Shown piece after piece: positions 1 through 5,040 of a DNA stretch of 5,040 nucleotides. The stretch lies in the NCBI GenBank assembly GCA_004525055.1, contig SPDF01000159.1, positions 1 to 5,040 of the forward strand. The letters are read 5' to 3'. This DNA comes from Gemmatimonadales bacterium. Lineage in GTDB: Bacteria; Gemmatimonadota; Gemmatimonadetes; Gemmatimonadales; GWC2-71-9. Both the position numbers and the translations under genes were made by a program. The notes beneath the pieces are model-generated. The model was not told the origin of the DNA. It did no database searches and was given only the letters and a program-made list of their open reading frames with translations. Position 1 is the first letter of the stretch; every line of letters starts with the position of its first letter.

Positions 1-1730
1 GCGTCGTGGATCACCGTCAGTGTCTTGAGGCCGAGGATGTCCATCTTGAGCATCCCGACCTTCTCGAGCGCCCCCATCTCGTACTGCGTAATCATCACGT
101 CTTCCCCGCCGGCCGACTGTCCTGCGCCCTTGGTCGGAGTCGTACAGACCGGGACGTAGTCGGGCAGGGGGCCGGGTGCGATGACGACGCCTGCCGCATG
201 CACCGACAGGTGGCGGGAGACCCCTTCGATTCGGGAGCTGAGGTCCATCAACCGTTCGTAGACCGGATTGCCCTTCACGAGGTCCCGCAGCTCGCTGACC
301 TTCTTGAGGGCCTCCGGGATGGTCACATTGAAGCCCGGGCCAGACGGGATCAGCTTGGTGATCTTGTCCGCTTCGCTGGGCGGAATCTTGAGGACGCGGG
401 CGACATCCTTGACCGCCGCGCGCGCCTTCATCGTCCCGAAGGTGACGATCTGCCCCACGCTCTCCCGGCCGTATCGTTGACGAACGTATTCGATGACTTC
501 GCCCCGCCGCTCGAAGCAGAAGTCGACGTCGATGTCGGGCATCGAGACGCGTTCCGGATTCAGGAACCGCTCGAACAGGAGATCGAAGCGAAGCGGATCG
601 ACATCGGTGATGCGGAGGGCGTACGCCACCAGCGAACCGGCGGCCGAACCACGGCCCGGCCCGACGGGGATGCCCCGGTCGCGTGCCGCAGCGATGAAGT
701 CCTGCACGATCAGGAAATAGCCGGCATACCCCGCCGTCTTAATGACGCCGAGCTCGTAGTCCAGCCGCTCAACCACGGCGTCCGACGGCGGCGATCCGTA
801 CCGTTCCGCGGCCCCCGCCCGGGCGAGGTGATCGAGGAGGCTTTCGTCCGTCTCGTATCCCTCCGGCCGCGGAAAGCTCGGAAGGAAGTACCGCTTCTCG
901 AAGTCGAGTTCACAGAGGTCGGCCACCCGCTGGGTGTTTTCGATCGTCTCTGGATGGTTGGGAAAGAGCGCCCGCATCTCCTGTTCCGACTTTACGTACG
1001 ATTCTTCCCCGGTGAAGCGGAACCGCTTGGGATCGTCGAGATCGGCCCCGGTCCCGATGGCCAGCAGGACATCGTGCGCCTCGGCGTCTTCCCGGCGGAG
1101 ATAGTGCGCATCGTTGGTGGCGACCACGCCGAGTCCGAGGTCCTGGCCCAGCTGCAGCATTCCCTCGGTTACCAGGTCTTCCTCGGGGATGCCGTGCTTC
1201 TGGATTTCCAGCCAGAACCGGTCGGGCCCAAACGTCTTGGCGAACCACGCGGCGCTCCGCCGGGCTTCCTCGTAGTTGCCCTGGCGCAGGTACAGCGCCA
1301 CCTCCCCTGACAGGCAGGCTGCCAGGCAGACGATCCCTTCCGAGTGCGCCGCGAGGACTTCCTTGTCGATCCGGGGGCGCCGGTAGAACCCCTCGGTGTA
1401 GCCGATCGAACTCAGCTTGATGAGGTTCTTGTAGCCGGTGCGATTCTGAGCCAGCAGCACCAGGTGGCTGTAGAAGGCTGGAGCCCCGGACGGCTTCTCT
1501 CGCTGACGCCGGGATCCGAAGGCCATGTATGCCTCGAACCCGAGAATGGGGCGGATCTGGGCGGCCTTGGCGGCCTCGTAGAAGGACCACGCCGCGTGGA
1601 GGTTGCCGTGGTCGGTGACGGCCAGGCTGTCCATCCCCATGCCGCGCACATGATCAACCAGCGCGTCGAGGCGGTTGGCGCCGTCGAGGAGCGAATACTC
1701 ACTGTGGGTATGAAGGTGGGCGAAGGCCAT
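1..1730 (-). CDS. dnaE: DNA polymerase III alpha subunit, N-terminal part (cut by the left window edge)
   Basis: This is the catalytic subunit of the replicative polymerase, which extends DNA at the fork in the cytoplasm. The frame is open from the ATG at 1730 to the left edge, giving 576 codons. The N-terminus HLHTHSEYSLLDG and VTDHGN (39-43) mark the PHP domain. Its nine expected metal ligands all seem present: H5, H7, D16, H41, E66, H89, C139, D207 and H209. Next come the nucleotide-binding signature GPGRGSAAGS (357-366), the palm motif PDIDVDF (398-404, catalytic D401 and D403), HAAGVVI (511-517) and KMDILGLKTL (562-571, third aspartate D564). The fingers, the beta-clamp-binding part and the C-terminal domains lie outside the window. 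The ATG fits the family's usual start directly before the PHP motif, although no good ribosome-binding site precedes it. An in-frame GTG at 1781 would add 17 unconserved residues and is less likely. The identification is firm; which DnaE subtype it is cannot be settled from this part. Confidence 0.98.
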   Translation of the reverse strand, partial: MAFAHLHTHSEYSLLDGANRLDALVDHVRGMGMDSLAVTDHGNLHAAWSFYEAAKAAQIRPILGFEAYMAFGSRRQREKPSGAPAFYSHLVLLAQNRTGYKNLIKLSSIGYTEGFYRRPRIDKEVLAAHSEGIVCLAACLSGEVALYLRQGNYEEARRSAAWFAKTFGPDRFWLEIQKHGIPEEDLVTEGMLQLGQDLGLGVVATNDAHYLRREDAEAHDVLLAIGTGADLDDPKRFRFTGEESYVKSEQEMRALFPNHPETIENTQRVADLCELDFEKRYFLPSFPRPEGYETDESLLDHLARAGAAERYGSPPSDAVVERLDYELGVIKTAGYAGYFLIVQDFIAAARDRGIPVGPGRGSAAGSLVAYALRITDVDPLRFDLLFERFLNPERVSMPDIDVDFCFERRGEVIEYVRQRYGRESVGQIVTFGTMKARAAVKDVARVLKIPPSEADKITKLIPSGPGFNVTIPEALKKVSELRDLVKGNPVYERLMDLSSRIEGVSRHLSVHAAGVVIAPGPLPDYVPVCTTPTKGAGQSAGGEDVMITQYEMGALEKVGMLKMDILGLKTLTVIHD

Positions 1731-1868
1731 GACCTGCCGGGCGGGCCGGGCTCCGGGGGCCGACGGCGTCCGGCGGGACACCTGCGGGTCGGATCGGCTA
1801 CGCGTTGAAAGAGGGGCCGGCTCCTCGCCCCGGACGCGGGACGGCGGTCGGAACCCGTCGAAGGAGGG

Positions 1869-1897
1869 AAGCTATCGGCCGATCGTGTGATTGTCAA
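1869..1897 (-). promoter_or_regulatory. Predicted sigma-70-type promoter for dnaE
   Basis: Read on the minus strand, a perfect TTGACA (-35, 1897-1892) is followed after 17 bases by TAGCTT (-10, 1874-1869), which keeps the important first TA and the final T. Transcription would begin near 1862, leaving a GC-rich leader of about 130 bases before the dnaE ATG at 1730. The -35 box overlaps that of the divergent promoter. Spacing and the -35 box are good and the -10 box is only fair. The consensus is that of enterobacteria, which may not apply exactly to this organism. Confidence 0.45.
1874..1883. repeat. 10-bp perfect palindrome between divergent promoters
   Basis: ATCGGCCGAT is its own reverse complement. 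It lies in the spacer and touches the -10 box of the predicted dnaE promoter, and sits just upstream of the -35 box of the plus-strand promoter. A dimeric regulator bound here could affect both genes, but no regulator is known. Short palindromes of this composition also arise by chance in GC-rich DNA. Confidence 0.3.
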
Positions 1898-1920
1898 AAG
1901 TCGTTGCGCCGCCCTATTTT
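1891..1920 (+). promoter_or_regulatory. Predicted promoter for the metallopeptidase operon
   Basis: TTGTCA (-35, 1891-1896, five of six consensus bases) is separated by 18 bases from TATTTT (-10, 1915-1920, four of six). This is a conspicuously AT-rich island in GC-rich DNA. Initiation would be near 1927, giving a leader of about 37 bases before the GTG start at 1964. Its position argues that the in-frame sequence upstream of 1964 is not translated as part of the gene. Confidence 0.5.
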
Positions 1921-1951
1921 GTATCTCATCCCCTCCCCCCGACGCCATTCT

Positions 1952-1955
1952 GGAG
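1952..1955 (+). promoter_or_regulatory. Ribosome-binding site that decides the GTG start at 1964
   Basis: GGAG lies 8 bases before the GTG at 1964, an ideal Shine-Dalgarno distance. It supports this start over the in-frame ATG at 1805, which lies upstream of the predicted promoter, and over the ATG at 1997, which would leave too short a signal sequence. Confidence 0.6.
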
Positions 1956-1963
1956 CCGCACCC

Positions 1964-3694
1964 GTGAAGGCTTGGTACCCCCGCCATACCCTCCCCATGA
2001 TGCTGGGCATTGCCGCGGCGTGTTCCGGGGGTGAGGGTGGCACCGGCCCGACGGTACCGACGCTTACCTGCAGTCCTGGCCCGGCACCGACGGTCATGAA
2101 TGCGGGGGAGTTCAGAATTCTGAACCCCGCGAGCTCCGCCGGCTGCCTCCGACTCCCCGAGACAGGCCCGGCCGGCGCGGAATACCTCATCGCCGCCCTG
2201 TCCACGGCCGGCCAGGTGACATCCACCGGCGTGACGATCGACTACGCAATGCAGGGTGGGGCCAGTGGCAGCGTCAACGTCCCCGCATCGGCTGGCCAGG
2301 GACCCTCCTCGCCACTCCTCGACGCGTGGCGGGAACCGTCCACGGCAGGGGAGTTCCACTCGATGCTTCGGCAGCGGGAGCGGGCCCTCGCCGCGGAGCC
2401 AGGCGCGCGCTTCGGCGCCGGAGCTCCCGGTCTCGTTTCCCCACCGCCGGTGCTGGGCGTGAAGGACACCTTCAAGGTCTGCGGGAACACCTCCTGCTCC
2501 TTGTTCAAGACCGTGATCGCGACCGCCAAATACGTCGGCCCCAAGGGCGCCGTCTTCCTGGATGACGTGGTCCCATCCGGGGGATTCAACCAGGAGGACA
2601 TCGACACCCTCGGTATCCTCTTTGACGGGGGAATTTCCGGTGCCGCTCCGAACATGTACCAGATTGACACGACCGCGTTTGGCCGGGAGTCGGACATCGA
2701 CGCCAACGGCAAGGTCATCTTCCTGCTCACGGACGCGGTGAACGACCTCAGCGGCAGCTGCAGCGACGGCGGCATCATCCTCGGCTTCTTCTTCGGCGGC
2801 GACCTGCTCCCCCGCAGCGGGAGCAACCCAGGCTCCAACGAAGCGGAGATCTTCTACGGATTGGTGCCCAACGCCAGTGGCGGATGCGCGGTGTCGAAGA
2901 ATTACGTGAAACAGCAGATCGCCCCGGTGTTCATTCATGAATTCCAGCATATGATCTCGTACAACCAGCATGTGTTGGTGCGGCCAGGGGTGAATGGGGA
3001 GGAAGTCTGGTTGAACGAGGGGCTCTCCCACTTCGCCGAGGAGCTTGGCGGACGCCTCCTGGGCGACGGCCCCGGCCAGGGATCGGCATCATCCCGCCTG
3101 GTTCAGTTCACGCTGCCGGACCTGCTCAACGCCAACGACTACCTGCTCGACCCTGAGGCGCACTTCCTGATCACGCCTGACAATTCGACCGGCACGCTGG
3201 AGGAGCGGGGCGCCAATTGGCTCTTCGTCCGTTGGATTGCCGATCACTACTCCTCCGATTCACTCGGGACGAGCCTGACGAGGCAGTTGGTCGGCACCGC
3301 ACTCATGGGGAGCGCCAACGTCCAAGCCGCTACCGGCGCCACGATGAGCCAGCTGGTTCCGCTCTGGCAGCTGGCGAACTACCTCGACAACCTCCCCGGA
3401 TTCACCCCCGTCGATGACCGGCTGCAGTATCCGAGCTGGGACTTCCGCTACATCTATGACACCCTGCACGCCCAGCGCCCCGACCTGGTCTCGCGCAAGT
3501 ACCCACTCCGCCCCGACAGCACCACGACCGGATCGTACAGCCGCGCCGGGACGCTCCGCGGGGGGTCGGGCCGCCATCTCCGTGTCCTGCAGACCGCGAA
3601 CACAGCAGCCGTGGATGTCGTCCTCGCCCGGAAGAACGGCGAGTCCTTCCCCGACGACCGGGGCGTCCGCTTCGGCGTGGTACGGATTCGCTGA
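1964..3694 (+). CDS. Lipoprotein zinc metallopeptidase, M30 (hyicolysin)-like
   Basis: This 576-residue protein starts at GTG 1964 and begins with a basic, then hydrophobic stretch ending in AAAC (C20), a probable although non-classical lipobox. It should be exported and lipid-anchored. Residues 21-165 are a Gly/Pro-rich linker and a likely beta-sandwich region without recognised catalytic residues. From about 166 the peptidase region begins, with a possible disulfide pair (C173, C178) and a DxDxNG loop (D244, D246, N248) that may bind calcium. The active site is HEFQH (H325, catalytic E326, H329), followed 23 residues after H329 by E352 in WLNEG, the expected third zinc ligand of a gluzincin. 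This pairing of HEFQH with WLNEG is typical of M30-like secreted proteases. The substrate is unknown. The last roughly 80 residues look like a small beta domain. It is the first gene of a probable three-gene operon. The metallopeptidase call is strong; the exact family is less certain. Confidence 0.85.
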   Translation: MKAWYPRHTLPMMLGIAAACSGGEGGTGPTVPTLTCSPGPAPTVMNAGEFRILNPASSAGCLRLPETGPAGAEYLIAALSTAGQVTSTGVTIDYAMQGGASGSVNVPASAGQGPSSPLLDAWREPSTAGEFHSMLRQRERALAAEPGARFGAGAPGLVSPPPVLGVKDTFKVCGNTSCSLFKTVIATAKYVGPKGAVFLDDVVPSGGFNQEDIDTLGILFDGGISGAAPNMYQIDTTAFGRESDIDANGKVIFLLTDAVNDLSGSCSDGGIILGFFFGGDLLPRSGSNPGSNEAEIFYGLVPNASGGCAVSKNYVKQQIAPVFIHEFQHMISYNQHVLVRPGVNGEEVWLNEGLSHFAEELGGRLLGDGPGQGSASSRLVQFTLPDLLNANDYLLDPEAHFLITPDNSTGTLEERGANWLFVRWIADHYSSDSLGTSLTRQLVGTALMGSANVQAATGATMSQLVPLWQLANYLDNLPGFTPVDDRLQYPSWDFRYIYDTLHAQRPDLVSRKYPLRPDSTTTGSYSRAGTLRGGSGRHLRVLQTANTAAVDVVLARKNGESFPDDRGVRFGVVRIR

Positions 3695-3705
3695 CGGCGG
3701 CCTCG

Positions 3706-4575
3706 GTGCGCCACCTCGTGTTCGCCGCGTTCGCAGCGGCCCTCGTCGCGCCACTCAGCGCGCAGGCGCCGGCGTCGATCGTCAACGTCCTCCCTCCCTC
3801 CACCCGGTCGGCGGCCATGGCTGGAGCCGGCGTCGCCCTGGTGGGAGACGCTGGCAGCGTCTTCATCAACCCCTCCGGCCTGGCGACGATCAAGGTGCTG
3901 AGCCTCGAGGGCGCCTTCAGCCCGATGCCGGCGGGCGCGACGCTCTGGCAGGGGGCGGGGGCGTTTCGCGTCGGCCAATTCAACTTCGGCGCCGGCGCGG
4001 CGTATCTGGTGTTGCCCGACACCGCCGACTACGCCAATAACGTCACCTGGGTTGGTTCTGCCGACTATCGATACGGCCTCCTCGCCCTCGGCCTCTCGGG
4101 ACGATACGTCTCCGTTACCGACAGCGGTGGGCAGGTCAACCGTTCCTTCACGACCGATGCCGGATTCACCCTCGCGGTGTTCGACATCATGGCGCTCGCT
4201 GTTTCCGTCCAGAGCATCGGCAACCAGAATCTCTCTGGACTCGGGGTCGACCTCCCGACCACCACCCACCTCGGCTACATGCTGAATTTCGTGGATCCGC
4301 AGGAAACCGCCCGATTTCTGGGCATCATCGAGTGGGTCTGGACCGAAGGCGAAGCCACCCGATTCCTAATCGGCGTGGAGGGCGGTGCGGTGGTGAGCGG
4401 GGTTGGGGTGGTGCTCCGTGCCGGCTACGGGCCGCCGCCACTCGCATTGGGAGGCAGCCGCTGGACCTTTGGTGGCGGTGTCGTGTTCGGCAGGCTCGGA
4501 CTCGACTACGCGTATCAGGCCGAGGATCTCTTCGGCGACGCCATCCACTCGTTCGGCTTACGTCTGACACCGTGA
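3706..4575 (+). CDS. Outer-membrane beta-barrel protein, PorV/FadL-like
   Basis: This 289-residue protein has a signal peptide at residues 1-20 or 21, with a basic R2, a hydrophobic core, and a likely cleavage after SAQ or AQA. The mature N-terminus carries RSAAMAGAGVALVGDAGSVF followed by INPSGLA (34-60). This is the hallmark of PorV/PorQ and related UPF0164/FadL-like barrels, which usually read GAGVALADDA...NPAGLA. The rest alternates Gly, aromatic and polar residues, as amphipathic strands do. It ends in GRLGLDYAYQ and FGLRL, typical closing strands with a DYAY motif. PorV is a type IX secretion component, but many homologues are ordinary barrels in species lacking that system, so a role in secretion is only a guess. 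The GTG at 3706 gives the natural signal peptide. It starts 11 bases after the peptidase stop with only a weak Shine-Dalgarno sequence, so translation may be coupled. Confidence 0.75.
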   Translation: MRHLVFAAFAAALVAPLSAQAPASIVNVLPPSTRSAAMAGAGVALVGDAGSVFINPSGLATIKVLSLEGAFSPMPAGATLWQGAGAFRVGQFNFGAGAAYLVLPDTADYANNVTWVGSADYRYGLLALGLSGRYVSVTDSGGQVNRSFTTDAGFTLAVFDIMALAVSVQSIGNQNLSGLGVDLPTTTHLGYMLNFVDPQETARFLGIIEWVWTEGEATRFLIGVEGGAVVSGVGVVLRAGYGPPPLALGGSRWTFGGGVVFGRLGLDYAYQAEDLFGDAIHSFGLRLTP

Positions 4576-4578
4576 GGA
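4574..4578 (+). promoter_or_regulatory. Ribosome-binding site for the third operon gene
   Basis: GAGGA overlaps the TGA stop of the barrel gene and stands 4 bases before the ATG at 4583. The distance is short, but overlap with the stop codon suits translational coupling in an operon. Confidence 0.5.
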
Positions 4579-4582
4579 TACG

Positions 4583-5040
4583 ATGCGCTGGAGTCCCGTT
4601 CGCGTGATCGTCGCCATCGTGGCCGCTCTGATGCTCGGCTTCAGCACGGCGTATGTAGCCAGTGGCGAAGTGCGCTACCTGACCCGGGCCGGACTCGAGG
4701 AGACCCAGATCCTCACCGAGCGGAAGCCGATCACCAAGGTGCTCCGCAATCCCGATCTGGACCCCGCTGTCCGCGGCCAGCTTGAACTCGTGCTCGACGC
4801 GCGGGACGCCGCGGCCGGCTTTGGGCTCGACGCCGACAAGACCTACACCCAGTACACTGACGTAGGCAGGGACACGCTATTGCTCGTCCTGTCCGCCTCG
4901 CAACCCGATTGCCTCTGTCCCATAATCTGGAAGTACCCTATCGTGGGCCGGGTGCCGTACAAGGGGTTCTTCGACCCGAAGATGGCCGAGGCGGCGGCGG
5001 CTGAACTCGAAGCCCGCGGACTCGACACCTACCTGAGGCC
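4583..5040 (+). CDS. Putative aminopeptidase, DUF2265/PF10023-like, N-terminal part (cut by the right edge)
   Basis: The frame runs from ATG 4583 to the right edge, 152 codons, with no stop. Residues 6-26 are a hydrophobic segment after basic residues, acting as a signal anchor or uncleaved signal peptide. No lipobox cysteine is seen, although family members are often lipoproteins. The body matches the family in order: a helical stretch VRYLTRAGLEETQIL (30-44), RKPITKVL (47-54), VRGQLELVLDARDAAA (63-78) with FGL following, YTQYTDV (88-94), and WKYPIVGRVPYKGFFD (116-131), the family's most recognisable motif. A region like MAEAAAAELEARGLDTYL (134-151) follows in homologues. The HExxH zinc motif expected further downstream lies outside the window, so catalysis cannot be checked. 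A CLC cysteine pair (C110, C112) is notable. It follows the barrel gene by 7 bases and is likely its co-transcribed partner. Confidence 0.8.
   Translation, partial: MRWSPVRVIVAIVAALMLGFSTAYVASGEVRYLTRAGLEETQILTERKPITKVLRNPDLDPAVRGQLELVLDARDAAAGFGLDADKTYTQYTDVGRDTLLLVLSASQPDCLCPIIWKYPIVGRVPYKGFFDPKMAEAAAAELEARGLDTYLR

Noticed and set aside
6..1310. A 434-codon plus-strand open frame
   Set aside because: It lies wholly antisense to dnaE, whose conserved motifs are unbroken on the minus strand. The translation is rich in Arg, Asp, His and Gly without domain signatures, as expected for a shadow of GC-biased codons.
1344..1808. A 154-codon plus-strand open frame
   Set aside because: It is antisense to the DnaE PHP domain and ends in the intergenic region, with no recognisable protein features.
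1805..1963. N-terminal extension of the metallopeptidase from an ATG at 1805
   Set aside because: It would place the predicted promoter inside the gene and bury the signal sequence more than 50 residues in. The GTG at 1964 has a good ribosome-binding site and leads straight into the signal peptide.
1412..3031. A 539-codon minus-strand open frame
   Set aside because: It overlaps dnaE in another frame, crosses the intergenic promoter region and is antisense to the peptidase gene. It shows no family motif, so it is a GC-driven shadow.
3402..4269. Minus-strand open frames of 206 and 271 codons over the peptidase-barrel junction
   Set aside because: They are antisense to two well-supported genes, overlap each other in different frames and show Arg-rich compositions without domain signals.
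3706..4575. A dedicated type IX secretion locus, suggested by the PorV-like barrel
   Set aside because: No other type IX component is present, and the peptidase C-terminus does not show a recognisable type IX sorting domain. The idea is kept only as one option in the operon finding.
4843..5028. A 61-codon minus-strand open frame
   Set aside because: It is antisense to the aminopeptidase-like gene, whose family motif is clear in the plus frame.

Overview
The window is GC-rich bacterial chromosome in which nearly every base is coding. The high GC, the heavy C/G bias at third codon positions, the GTG starts and the mix of outer-membrane-type proteins point to a Gram-negative organism. A PorV-like barrel, a lipoprotein metallopeptidase and a DUF2265-type aminopeptidase recall the Gemmatimonadota and their relatives. 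That placement is inference from protein style; no rRNA or other phylogenetic marker is present.

Layout. Bases 1-1730, minus strand, hold the first 576 codons of dnaE, the replicative DNA polymerase III alpha subunit. It covers the whole PHP domain and the palm with all three catalytic aspartates, and runs off the left edge. Bases 1731-1963 form a 233-base divergent intergenic region. It appears to carry back-to-back promoters whose -35 boxes lie on the same TTGTCAA/TTGACAA heptamer, next to a 10-bp perfect palindrome. On the plus strand three tightly packed genes follow: a lipoprotein zinc metallopeptidase with an HEFQH...WLNEG site (1964-3694), a PorV/FadL-like outer-membrane beta-barrel (3706-4575), and the start of a DUF2265-type putative aminopeptidase (4583 to the right edge). 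The gaps are 11 and 7 bases, so the three are probably one operon.

How the genes relate. dnaE is core replication machinery and is linked to the operon only by the shared intergenic region. All three operon products carry an export signal or membrane segment: a lipid-anchored protease, an outer-membrane barrel and a membrane-tethered or secreted peptidase. This suggests a small envelope proteolysis or peptide-handling module. No mobile element, CRISPR array, RNA gene or phage gene was seen. Nothing in the window clearly shows a new defence or mobile system; the most unusual points are the peptidase-barrel-peptidase arrangement and the overlapping divergent promoters.
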